Source: Sva-07 sp963717385 (GTDB lineage Bacteria; Actinomycetota; Acidimicrobiia; Acidimicrobiales; Ilumatobacteraceae). From it: 64,000 nt of DNA. Below are positions 46,502-54,862 of this stretch, one piece after another. Below the pieces are notes generated by a model that had not been told where the DNA came from, did not search any database, and worked only from the letters and a program-made list of their open reading frames with translations. Position 1 is the first letter of the stretch. Every line of letters starts with the position of its first letter. The translations under genes were made by a program, and so were the position numbers. Location: assembly GCA_963717385.1 (NCBI GenBank), contig CAVQWE010000017.1, positions 1 through 64,000 of the forward strand, written 5' to 3'.

Positions 46502-46915
46502 TCAGAGCCTCATGCCATAGCCGTAGCCATGGTTGTTGGTGCGGACGTGGGAGTTGCCTGCGGCCGTGGCGGTGCCCGCCTTGCCGAGAATGATGACCCC
46601 CGTGGGGCAGCGATCGACGCACAACGCACAGCGGGTGCAGATGTCGTCGTCGATGGTGAACATGAACGCGTCGGACGGATCGGTGCCCGGCTGTTCGGTG
46701 CCGTCTGCCTCGACGACCGCCGAGGTCGACACCATGTGGATGCACTTCCACGGGCAGATGTCGACACAACCCTCGCACGCGATGCACTCGCTCTGGTCGA
46801 TGTGGATGAACTGCTTGGGCTTGACCGCCTTCGACAGGTAGTCCGCGTCGACTTCGACCAACGTGTACGCGTCGGTGAAGGGCATCATCGGGGGGTTGGC
46901 GTCGGTACGTGCCAT
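46502..46915 (-). CDS. 2x[4Fe-4S] ferredoxin-like protein in the cytochrome b operon
   Basis: A 137-residue protein with two cluster motifs, CIACEGCVDICPWKC and CTRCALCVDRCPTGV, separated by a ~35-residue insert. No membrane helix is seen. The Gly/His/Tyr-rich tail (HGYGYGMRL) is distinctive. It lies 13 bp upstream of cytochrome b6 and 3 bp after a membrane-protein gene, so it may deliver or accept electrons at the b6-type complex. Canonical bc1 complexes have no such subunit. Confidence 0.88.
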   Translation of the reverse strand: MARTDANPPMMPFTDAYTLVEVDADYLSKAVKPKQFIHIDQSECIACEGCVDICPWKCIHMVSTSAVVEADGTEQPGTDPSDAFMFTIDDDICTRCALCVDRCPTGVIILGKAGTATAAGNSHVRTNNHGYGYGMRL

Positions 46916-46918
46916 CGA

Positions 46919-47395
46919 TCAGGCCTTCCTCACCAGCGGACGGCCGTAGCTGGACGTGGGAAGTTCCTTGGGCTTGACGTCGCCACGCTTCTGCCACCAC
47001 ACGGCGAGGTAGATGTACATGCCGAACAGCACGGCGTGCAGCAACACCGCAACGATGTCACGCACTGCTTCGTATTGCAGCGTGATCGGGTTCCAACCGC
47101 CGGCCGATTCGGGCTTCAAGATGTCGAAGGGGCCGAAGATGATCTTGTCCTTGGACCATCCGAGGTCCTTGTCGGCGTGGTCGATCCACTGGTGGGGCAG
47201 GATCCCGAATGCCAGGAACAACACGCCGAACAGATACGTCGACCCGAGCATCGCCTCACCCCACGAGAAGGGGGCATCGACCGGACGACGCTTGCCGTAC
47301 GGGATGATCGCCAACGACAACACGAGCGTGGCGATGAGCGCCGTCAGGAAGGCCTGGTTCATCCCTGGCCACTCGAGTGGGGCGATTGCGATCAT
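46919..47395 (-). CDS. unrecognised membrane protein, first gene of the respiratory operon
   Basis: A 158-residue protein with three likely helices (~10-30, ~45-65, ~115-140) and a soluble loop containing HQWIDHADKDLGWSKDKIIF. ATG 47395 is chosen by the hydrophobic start and a GGA site upstream; the open frame reaches further but is Arg-rich. Its place just before the ferredoxin suggests a membrane anchor for it. No family assigned. Confidence 0.7.
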   Translation of the reverse strand: MIAIAPLEWPGMNQAFLTALIATLVLSLAIIPYGKRRPVDAPFSWGEAMLGSTYLFGVLFLAFGILPHQWIDHADKDLGWSKDKIIFGPFDILKPESAGGWNPITLQYEAVRDIVAVLLHAVLFGMYIYLAVWWQKRGDVKPKELPTSSYGRPLVRKA

Positions 47396-47636
47396 GCGTG
47401 CGGTGATTCCTGTCGTGGTGAAGCGTTTGCCTGGCAGCCGGATCCATCGTGGCATCCGGTGAACCGGGGAGCCACAGTCGAGCCGTGGGATTTCATGCGA
47501 ACTGTAGCCGTCGGAGCAAGAAGTGCGAAGTCTGGCACGCAAGTCCCACAAGCGCGCCACGTTGTGCGTAAGTGCTTTCCCATCGTTCCGACGTCAGATT
47601 CCCAGTTCGCGTGCACAGCCATCTATCCTCTGCGAC
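47396..47636. promoter_or_regulatory. divergent promoter region of the respiratory operon and cytochrome c
   Basis: A 241-bp gap between the minus-strand respiratory block and the plus-strand cytochrome c gene. It must contain promoters for both and is the only such gap between 26.6 and 48.5 kb. No clear boxes or palindromes could be picked by eye. Confidence 0.5.
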
Positions 47637-48497
47637 GTGACCGAGATCCCCGAACATCTCCTGAAGCGTTCGCGCGAGCGACGCTCCGCGGTCGGCAAGG
47701 GTGGCGACGACGACTCCGGTGCCTCCAGCGACGCCACCGCCACGCCGAACGTGCCTGCCACCACGGCAGCTGCCAGCACCCCTGCGCCGGCGGCCCCATC
47801 CGGCCCGCCCGCTCGCACCGCTGCGCCCACCCCGGCAGCACCGCCGGCACCCAAGCCCGACCCGGTGTACGTGCAAGCTGCCAAGCAGCGCCGCCGAATC
47901 CCCTTCTGGGCAATGGCCACACTCAGCCTCCTGCCGCTGTGGGCGTTCATGTACGTCCGCGCCGTCACCGAACCACCAGAGGTCGTCGAAGGTCCGCTCG
48001 GGGTCGGCGCCGAGATCTACAGCAGCTGCGCCAGCTGCCACGGCGCCGCAGGCGGCGGCGGTGTCGGCTACCCGTTCTCTGGCGGCTCGGTGCTCGAAAC
48101 CTTCCCGCACATCGAAGATCAGGTGCGCTACGTGTACTACGGCACCGAGGGCTACAACGCCGCCGGCGTCGAGATCTACGGCAACCCCGACCGCGAAGGC
48201 GGCCCGCACATCACGGGCAACCTCGGCCTGATGCCCGCCTTCGGCGGCCAACTCACCCAGTACGAGATCGTCAGCGTGATCTGCCACGAGCGGTACACGC
48301 TCGGTGGCGCCGACCCGACCAGCGAAGAGTGGGCCGACGAATACGAGACCTGGTGCTCCGAGGAATCGCCGGTGTTCGCCGAACTCGAGGCCGGCACCTA
48401 CGACTTCACCTCGACTGAGGCTCCGGTCATGGGCGGCGCCGAGATCACGCCGATCGGCCCCGAGGCAATCCCCGGCTCACCCCCGTCGGCCGGCTGA
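47637..48497 (+). CDS. membrane-anchored monoheme cytochrome c with IPEHLLKR N-terminus
   Basis: A 286-residue protein from GTG 47637. It begins TEIPEHLLKRSRERRSAVG, then has a Pro/Ala-rich linker (to ~75), a membrane helix (~83-105) and a cytochrome c domain with CASCHG near 124, ending in an acidic tail. The start peptide is nearly identical to that of the subunit-IV-like protein on the opposite strand. The protein likely carries electrons between the b6-type complex and an oxidase. Confidence 0.88.
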   Translation: MTEIPEHLLKRSRERRSAVGKGGDDDSGASSDATATPNVPATTAAASTPAPAAPSGPPARTAAPTPAAPPAPKPDPVYVQAAKQRRRIPFWAMATLSLLPLWAFMYVRAVTEPPEVVEGPLGVGAEIYSSCASCHGAAGGGGVGYPFSGGSVLETFPHIEDQVRYVYYGTEGYNAAGVEIYGNPDREGGPHITGNLGLMPAFGGQLTQYEIVSVICHERYTLGGADPTSEEWADEYETWCSEESPVFAELEAGTYDFTSTEAPVMGGAEITPIGPEAIPGSPPSAG

Positions 48498-49765
48498 CGG
48501 CAGGCGCCCTGGACACCGACGTCCTCGTTGTCGGCGGTGGTCCTGCCGGATCATCGGTGGCCACCTGGCTGGCGCGCTCGGGACACGACGTCACCGTCGT
48601 CGAGAAACGGCCGGTCGCTCGGCACAAGGCGTGCGGCGACGCACTGACCCCGAGGGCGCTGCACGAACTGGCGCTGCTCGAGGTCGATCCGATCTCGCTC
48701 GGCGGACACCGGCTCGCCGGCGTGCGACTCGTGCACGGCACCCGCGAGACCACCGCTGCGTGGCCACGCCACGGCAACCTTGCCGACCACGCCGTGGCGC
48801 TGCGCCGAAGCCTGCTCGACGAGCAGTTGCGCAAGCAGGCAGCCGATGCCGGCGCAACGGTCCTGATGGGGCACCAGGCAATCGCTCCGATCGTCGAACG
48901 TGGTTTCGTGCGCGGCGCGTCGCTCGGCATCGACGCCGACCTCGACGCCGACGCGGCCCGCTGCGAGGTCGTCCGGTCGCGGTTCGTCGTGGTGGCCGAT
49001 GGTGCCAACAGCAGCTTCGGGCGAGACCTGGGCACCACCCGCCAACGGAACTGGCCGTACGGCATCGCCACGAGGACGTACTTCCACAGCCCCCGAGCGG
49101 CCGAGTCGTGGATCGAGTCGGACCTCGGCATCCCTGATGCGGCCGGCAACCCCATCGCCGGCTACGGCTGGGTGATCCCGCTCGGCGACGGCACCGTCAA
49201 CGTCGGAGTCGGTGTGCTGTCGACCTATCGCGATGTCCGCGGCATCAACGCACTCAAACTGCTCGACTCGTTCGCCCACCGCATCGCCGACCGTTGGGAC
49301 CTCGATCCGAGCGAGCAGCTCAAGGCGCCGACCCGCTTTCGTGTGCCGTTGGCAGGTTCGGTCGGACCCAAGATGGGGCCCACGTTCCTCGTGGTCGGCG
49401 ACGCCGCTGGTGCAGCCAGCCCCTTCAACGGTGACGGTGTCGATGCTGCACTGATGAGCGGCCGGCTCGCCGCTGAAGTACTGAGCGACGCGCTCGGCGA
49501 CGGCAACTCCACCACATTGCAGCGCTATCCGACCATGCTCGCCGACGAACTCGGCCGCTACCACCAGGTGGGCCGACTCGCCGCCAGATTCCTCGGCCGC
49601 CCAGCCCTCCTGCGCCCGGCGTTGCGCCTGGGGGTGCGCAGCGATCGCGTCACCGGCGCGGTGCTGCGGATCGCCACCAACGAACTGCGTGACGGCCACC
49701 CGGGCGGCGCCGAACGCGCCTACGCACTGGCGAGCACGATCAGCAAGTTCGCCCCGTCCTGGTAG
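48494..49765 (+). CDS. geranylgeranyl-reductase-family FAD-dependent oxidoreductase
   Basis: A ~420-residue flavoprotein. The FAD Rossmann motif DTDVLVVGGGPAGSSVATWL is at the very N-terminus, with KACGDALTPRAL and the second FAD motif GDAAGAASPFNGDGVDAAL later. No ATG, GTG or TTG lies in frame before the Rossmann motif. CTG 48494 overlaps the cytochrome c stop (CTGA), and CTG 48509 is the other option. The first ordinary start (GTG 48551 or 48557) would remove the FAD site. Such enzymes reduce isoprenoid chains, for instance of menaquinone, which fits the respiratory setting. Confidence 0.83.
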   Translation: MTAGALDTDVLVVGGGPAGSSVATWLARSGHDVTVVEKRPVARHKACGDALTPRALHELALLEVDPISLGGHRLAGVRLVHGTRETTAAWPRHGNLADHAVALRRSLLDEQLRKQAADAGATVLMGHQAIAPIVERGFVRGASLGIDADLDADAARCEVVRSRFVVVADGANSSFGRDLGTTRQRNWPYGIATRTYFHSPRAAESWIESDLGIPDAAGNPIAGYGWVIPLGDGTVNVGVGVLSTYRDVRGINALKLLDSFAHRIADRWDLDPSEQLKAPTRFRVPLAGSVGPKMGPTFLVVGDAAGAASPFNGDGVDAALMSGRLAAEVLSDALGDGNSTTLQRYPTMLADELGRYHQVGRLAARFLGRPALLRPALRLGVRSDRVTGAVLRIATNELRDGHPGGAERAYALASTISKFAPSW

Positions 49766-49777
49766 CACGAAGCCCGA

Positions 49778-51322
49778 TCAGTCGGATCGGCGGCGTGGTC
49801 GGAGTGCTTTCGGGATGCGCAGCGTGATCACCGACAACGCAAGGATCACCGGATAGATCTCGAGACGTCCGAGCAGCATCTGCGCCATGGCGATCGCCCG
49901 GCCGGGAGCCGGGATCGAGAGGAAGTCGTTGGCGTGGTCGAGCGAACCGAGGCCGGGGCCGACATTGCCGAACGCGGTCGCGGATGACGACAACGACGTG
50001 ATCATGTCGGGACCCGTTGCCGAGATCAGCACCGCCCCGCCGCCGAAGATCGCCAACGCCATGATCATGAATCCGACCACCCGCCGGGCGACGTCGTCGG
50101 GCAGGATGCCGGTACCGACCCGGACGGGGCGCACCAGATGCGGGTGCAGGTGCCGCAACGCCTCGCGGTGGGCGAAGCTCGCGATCGCCATCACTCGCAC
50201 GAGCTTCACGCCACCAGCGGTCGAGCCGGCCATCGCACCGATCGGCATCAGGAACAGCAACACCAGCTGGGTCGTCTGGCTCCACAACCCGTACTCGTTG
50301 GTGACATAGCCGGTGGTCGTCATGGTCGAGGCGGTGGTGAACAACGCGTCGCGGAAACCAGCAGCCTGGCCACCGTCGTTGCCCGACGCGACGAACGCCC
50401 ACAGCGTGACACCGGCGACCATGAGCAGATAGACCCGGAATTCGGACGACTGCAGCAACGGCTTCGGGTCGCGCTTGAGCGCCCGGTAGTAGAGCGTGAA
50501 GCTGCCACCGGCGAGCAGCATCGCCACGATGCAGATCCATTCGATCAGCGGCGAGTCGAACGCTCCGATCGAGTCCTGATACGGCGAGAACCCCCCGGTC
50601 GACACCGTGGTGAAGCTGTGCGACACGGCGTCGTAGATGCTCATGCCCGCTGCCGCGTACAGCACCGCGAGCACGACGGTGAACCCGACGTACACCGCCC
50701 ACAGCCGTCGAGCTGTTTCGCGGACCCGAGGCGTGAGCCGCTCGCCAGTGGGGCCAGGCGCTTCGGCGGCGAGCAGGCTCATGCCGCCCGATCCGACTGT
50801 CGGGAGCACCGCCACGACCAACACGATGACACCCATCCCGCCCATCCACTGGGTGGTCGAACGCCAGAACAACAGCCCCTGCGACGTCGCCTCGATGTCG
50901 GGTGTCACCGTGGCACCCGTGGTGGTGAAACCCGAGATCGACTCGAAGAGGGCGTCATCGATCCGATCGAAGTGACCGGTGAGGAGAAAGGGAATGGCCC
51001 CGACGACCGCCATCGCCACCCAAGCCAGCGTGACCGTGGTGAACACATCGAGGATGCGAATCTGTTTGGGCACGATCGTGACGCGCCACATCACCGAACC
51101 AACAGCCCACACCACCACACCGGTGGCCATGAGCACGAAGATGTCGGGACCTCCGTCGATGGCGTCGACGACACCCGACACCGCAATACCGACCCCGACC
51201 ACAGCAATGGTGAGTCCCACCACGTTGGCGACCAACGACGAGTACCGACCCGGCGACAACAGCCGCTCGCCGCGACCTCCGAACCAGGACACTCGTCCCG
51301 TCGAGTGGGTCGTCAGCGTCAC
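49778..51322 (-). CDS. trkH: TrkH/KtrB-family potassium uptake channel subunit
   Basis: A 514-residue membrane protein with the four M1-P-M2 repeats of the superfamily. Selectivity-loop glycines are visible in SISGFTTTGATV, TTVSTGGFSP, TMTTTGYVT and SATAFGNVGPG. GTG 51322 overlaps the trkA stop by four bases, so channel and gating subunit are co-translated. The N-terminal extension before the first helix is short. Confidence 0.93.
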   Translation of the reverse strand: MTLTTHSTGRVSWFGGRGERLLSPGRYSSLVANVVGLTIAVVGVGIAVSGVVDAIDGGPDIFVLMATGVVVWAVGSVMWRVTIVPKQIRILDVFTTVTLAWVAMAVVGAIPFLLTGHFDRIDDALFESISGFTTTGATVTPDIEATSQGLLFWRSTTQWMGGMGVIVLVVAVLPTVGSGGMSLLAAEAPGPTGERLTPRVRETARRLWAVYVGFTVVLAVLYAAAGMSIYDAVSHSFTTVSTGGFSPYQDSIGAFDSPLIEWICIVAMLLAGGSFTLYYRALKRDPKPLLQSSEFRVYLLMVAGVTLWAFVASGNDGGQAAGFRDALFTTASTMTTTGYVTNEYGLWSQTTQLVLLFLMPIGAMAGSTAGGVKLVRVMAIASFAHREALRHLHPHLVRPVRVGTGILPDDVARRVVGFMIMALAIFGGGAVLISATGPDMITSLSSSATAFGNVGPGLGSLDHANDFLSIPAPGRAIAMAQMLLGRLEIYPVILALSVITLRIPKALRPRRRSD

Positions 51323-52668
51323 GCCGAGAAGGCCTTGCGGGTGACCGCGAGCGCATCGGGCCGCGAGAAGACCACCACATTGTCGCCAGCGTGCAACAGG
51401 GTGTGCCCGCGCACGATTTCGGCGCTGCCGTCCTGACGGGTGACCGCACCGAGCAGCACCGAGTGGCGCAGGTGCAGGTCGGCGACCAGGGCTCCGTCGG
51501 CCGAGCTCCCCGCTTCGATCTCGAACTCGTTGACCTCGATGTCGCTCTCGAGGAAGGTGGCCACCGACGCGGTGCCACCACGGATGTGGCGCAGCACTGC
51601 GTTGGCCGAAGCCGTACGCGGGCTGAGCGCGGCGTCGATGCCGAACTGGCGCACCAACGGCAGCAGCGACAAACGGTGCAGCACCGCAACCGTGAACGCC
51701 TCACCCTCGGCCGCTGCGTAGGCACACGCCAGCACGTTCGACGCGTCATCGCCGGTGGCTGCGATCACCAGGTCCATGCGGGCCACCGACTCTTCGAGCA
51801 GGAGTTCGGTGTCGGCGATGTCGCCCTGCACGATCGTGACCCGAGGCAGTCGTTCGCTGAGGGCCTTGGCGCGCTTCGAGTCGTTCTCGATCAGCACGAC
51901 GGTGGCGCCTTCGCTCTGCAACCGTTCGGCGACGCGCGTACCCACCGCGCCACCACCGAGCACCATCACCCGATGCGCCTGTCGGGTCGAGGCGCCGAGC
52001 AACTCCATGATCTCTCGACGCGCCGACCGGGTGGTGAGCACCCGGACATGGTCGCCCGCCTCGAGCCGTTGGTCGCCGCGCGGGATCACGGTCTCGCCGT
52101 CACGTGTGAGCGCGCCGAACAGGAACTTCCAGTTCGGCTCGAACGATCGACCGATCTCTGCGAGATCGTGACCGACGAACGGCGACGTCTCACCGATCAC
52201 AGCGCCGAGCACGAGCAGCTCGCCGTTCGACATCGGATACACCTCGTCGGCGCCCGACACGTGGGCGAGCTCCATGATCTCGTCGGCGGTGTCGGCATCG
52301 GGGTCGATGATCACATCGGCACCCATCGTTTGGAGCAGCTTCTCGCCGAGCGGCCCGCGCAGTTCTTCGGTCTGGATGCGCACCACGGTCTGCTCGACGC
52401 CGAACTCCTTGGCGAGCAGCGACGCGAGGAGATTCACCTCGTCGTTCTGTGTGACCCCGGCCAGCAGTCCGGCCCGCTCGATGCCAGCGGCACGCAGCGT
52501 CGACGGCACGGCGGCATTGCCCACCACCACCTGCACGTCGAGTTCTGCACCGATCGCCGCCGCGATCACCTCGTTCTGTTCGACGACCACCACGTCGTTG
52601 CCTTCGGCGCCGAGACGTTGGGCGAGATACCAGCCGACCTCACCGGCACCGACGATCACGACATGCAT
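51319..52668 (-). CDS. trkA: Trk system potassium uptake protein TrkA (dual RCK domains)
   Basis: A 449-residue cytoplasmic regulator with two RCK-N Rossmann domains, MHVVIVGAGEVGWYLAQRLG at the start and VMVLGGGAVGTRVAERLQ in the middle, each followed by an RCK-C domain. NAD(H) or nucleotide binding to these gates TrkH. ATG 52668 directly precedes the Rossmann strand. Confidence 0.94.
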   Translation of the reverse strand: MHVVIVGAGEVGWYLAQRLGAEGNDVVVVEQNEVIAAAIGAELDVQVVVGNAAVPSTLRAAGIERAGLLAGVTQNDEVNLLASLLAKEFGVEQTVVRIQTEELRGPLGEKLLQTMGADVIIDPDADTADEIMELAHVSGADEVYPMSNGELLVLGAVIGETSPFVGHDLAEIGRSFEPNWKFLFGALTRDGETVIPRGDQRLEAGDHVRVLTTRSARREIMELLGASTRQAHRVMVLGGGAVGTRVAERLQSEGATVVLIENDSKRAKALSERLPRVTIVQGDIADTELLLEESVARMDLVIAATGDDASNVLACAYAAAEGEAFTVAVLHRLSLLPLVRQFGIDAALSPRTASANAVLRHIRGGTASVATFLESDIEVNEFEIEAGSSADGALVADLHLRHSVLLGAVTRQDGSAEIVRGHTLLHAGDNVVVFSRPDALAVTRKAFSA

Positions 52669-52737
52669 GTCGACAGCCTGCCCGATCGGACCGCCCGAAC
52701 GCGAACGTCGGGCGGTGTCGGCTCAGGATGCGACGGA

Positions 52738-53748
52738 TCAGGCGGTGACAGAGACCGACTCGAGCAGCGCCGCCGGCGCAGCACGCAGGGCAGCGGTGGC
52801 GTCGGAGTCGGGGAAGTCGTCGCAGCACGCCTCGGCGCGCTCGACGAAGTCACGTGCGGTGGCAACCGCCGAGGCGAGCCCGTCGTTGGAACGCACGATC
52901 GCCAACGCCTTGTCCTGCGCAACGGCGTCGAGCGGCGACCCGAGCAGTGCGGCCAACTCCGCCGACGCGGCCGTGTCGAGCGCCAGGGTACGCAACACCG
53001 GCAAGGTGTAGACGCCCTCGACGATGTCGTGTCCGGCAGGCTTGCCGAGCTGTTCGTCGGTGGCGGTGATGTCCAAGATGTCGTCGACGATCTGGAACAC
53101 GGTGCCGTACGCGTTGCCGTACTCGGTGAGTGCGTCGATGACCGGCCGGTCGTGGCCGGCGACGATGCCCCCGATGCGAGCGGCAGTGCCGTACAACGAT
53201 GCGGTCTTGCCATGGATCGATGCGAGATAGCTCGCCTCGGTTCGCGACCGGTCGTAGGTGTGGCGCAGTTCCTCGATCTGGCCTTCACACAACCAACCAA
53301 TGGTGCGCGCGAGGAGCCCAGCGACCTCGGTGCCGAGTGAGGCAGCGATCTCAGAGGCGCGTGCCAGCAGGAAATCGCCGGCGAGGATCGCCTGCAGGTT
53401 GCCCCACTTCGCGTTGACCGTTTCGACACCGCGGCGTGTGTCCGCCTCGTCCATGACATCGTCGTGATAGAGCGATCCGAGGTGGACCAGTTCGCACGCC
53501 ACACCACCGCGCACGACGTCGAGCGAGGCCGGCGAACCGAAGATCTGCGCACCGGCGACCGCCAACACGGGTCGCAGGCGCTTGCCGCCGGCAACGATCA
53601 GGTGCGACGCGATCTCGTTGAGGTAGGAATCGGGGGTGACCACGGCGGCATGCATCGCATCTTCGATGCGCTGGCGGTCGACACCCATCGACGGAAGGGT
53701 CAACAGCGGCGACGAGCCGATGGGGGCAAGCACCTCTTCCTGGGACAC
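52738..53748 (-). CDS. polyprenyl diphosphate synthase (trans-isoprenyl type)
   Basis: A 336-residue enzyme that elongates allylic diphosphates with isopentenyl diphosphate. The first Asp-rich motif is LYHDDVMDEADTRRG, the second IVDDILDITAT, with GGKRLRP near the N-terminus and GNLQAILAGDFLLARA between. A long-chain product for a quinone side chain is likely from context (respiratory genes, geranylgeranyl reductase), but chain length cannot be read. GTG 53748 (SQEEVLAPIG) is chosen; an ATG inside (MGVDRQ) is also possible. Confidence 0.9.
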   Translation of the reverse strand: MSQEEVLAPIGSSPLLTLPSMGVDRQRIEDAMHAAVVTPDSYLNEIASHLIVAGGKRLRPVLAVAGAQIFGSPASLDVVRGGVACELVHLGSLYHDDVMDEADTRRGVETVNAKWGNLQAILAGDFLLARASEIAASLGTEVAGLLARTIGWLCEGQIEELRHTYDRSRTEASYLASIHGKTASLYGTAARIGGIVAGHDRPVIDALTEYGNAYGTVFQIVDDILDITATDEQLGKPAGHDIVEGVYTLPVLRTLALDTAASAELAALLGSPLDAVAQDKALAIVRSNDGLASAVATARDFVERAEACCDDFPDSDATAALRAAPAALLESVSVTA

Positions 53749-53878
53749 GGCCGACAGGCTAGGCGCGCCTGGCCGAGGACGCACGAACGAGCACCACTGC
53801 GTCACCGGACACACCCGGCGTGGCGGTCGGACGCCACAGGGGTCGGGCCCGCTCGCATCGGCCCCTATCCTGGCCGGC

Positions 53879-54862
53879 ATGTCGTCGACGCTCACCGCTC
53901 CAGCGATCTTGCCGAAAGCGAACGAAGCCTGTTGGTGTGGCAGCGGCCGCAAGTACAAGCGCTGCCACAAGAAGTCCGAGGGCCGAATCCTGCCGGGCAT
54001 CGTCACGCCGATGCGCACCGTTCCCGACACCATCGCCCGTCCGCCATACGCGGACACCGGCGAGGTGACCAGTTGGGACGAGCCCCGAGTCAAGAGCCCC
54101 GAAACCATCGAAGCAATGCGTCACGCCGGCAAGGTGGCCGCCGAGGTGCTGCGTCTCGCCGGCGACATGGTCGCACCCGGCGTCACCACCGAAGCGATCG
54201 ACATCTACGTGCACGACCTCTTCGTCGAGCGCGGCGCCTACCCGTCGACGATCAACTATCACGGCTATCCGAAGGCGTGCTGCACGTCGCTGAACGAAGT
54301 CATCTGTCACGGCATCCCCGATTCGCGACCGCTGCAAGACGGCGACATCTGCAACATCGACGTCACCGGCTACATCGGCGGGGTCCACGGCGACACCAAC
54401 GCCACGTTCTTCGTGGGCGATGTCGATCCCGAGAGCCGCCAGCTCGTCCGGGTCACCGAAGAGTGCACCTGGCACGGCATCGAAGCGGTCAAGCCGGGCC
54501 GTCCGCTCAGCGACATCGGTCGAGCAATCGAAGATCACGCCAAGAAGTACCGCTACGGCGTGGTGCGAGCCTTCGTCGGCCATGGCATCGGCGAACAGTT
54601 CCACGGCGACATCCAGGTGCTGCACTACTACGACTCGCGGGCGTCCACGATCATGCGCCCCGGCATGACGTTCACGATCGAGCCGATGATCACCCTCGGC
54701 ACGGTGAACTACAAGGTGTGGGACGACGACTGGACCGCGGTGACCGCCGATGGGCGACGCACAGCACAGTTCGAGCACACCATCCTCGTCACCGACGACG
54801 GCTGCGAGGTGCTCACGGGTGGGCCGGGCGCAGCGAGCCCGACGGCTCCCTGGAATCGCTGA
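53879..54862 (+). CDS. map: methionine aminopeptidase type I with N-terminal SEC-C zinc motif
   Basis: A 327-residue protein. Residues ~18-33 form a SEC-C zinc finger, CWCGSGRKYKRCH. The pita-bread catalytic domain keeps its metal ligands: the two Asp in NIDVTGYIGGVHGDTNATF, His in VGHGIGEQFHG, and Glu in FTIEPMITLG and FEHTI. It removes N-terminal Met from new proteins; the zinc motif probably docks it at the ribosome. A TATCCT box at about 53866 lies ~11 bp before the ATG, suggesting a leaderless transcript. The 3' end overlaps the convergent gene by 50 bp. Confidence 0.94.
   Translation: MSSTLTAPAILPKANEACWCGSGRKYKRCHKKSEGRILPGIVTPMRTVPDTIARPPYADTGEVTSWDEPRVKSPETIEAMRHAGKVAAEVLRLAGDMVAPGVTTEAIDIYVHDLFVERGAYPSTINYHGYPKACCTSLNEVICHGIPDSRPLQDGDICNIDVTGYIGGVHGDTNATFFVGDVDPESRQLVRVTEECTWHGIEAVKPGRPLSDIGRAIEDHAKKYRYGVVRAFVGHGIGEQFHGDIQVLHYYDSRASTIMRPGMTFTIEPMITLGTVNYKVWDDDWTAVTADGRRTAQFEHTILVTDDGCEVLTGGPGAASPTAPWNR

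Noticed and set aside
48557..49765. Shorter start for the geranylgeranyl-reductase-type gene
   Set aside because: It would delete the GGGPAG FAD-binding motif that is plainly encoded just upstream in the same frame.
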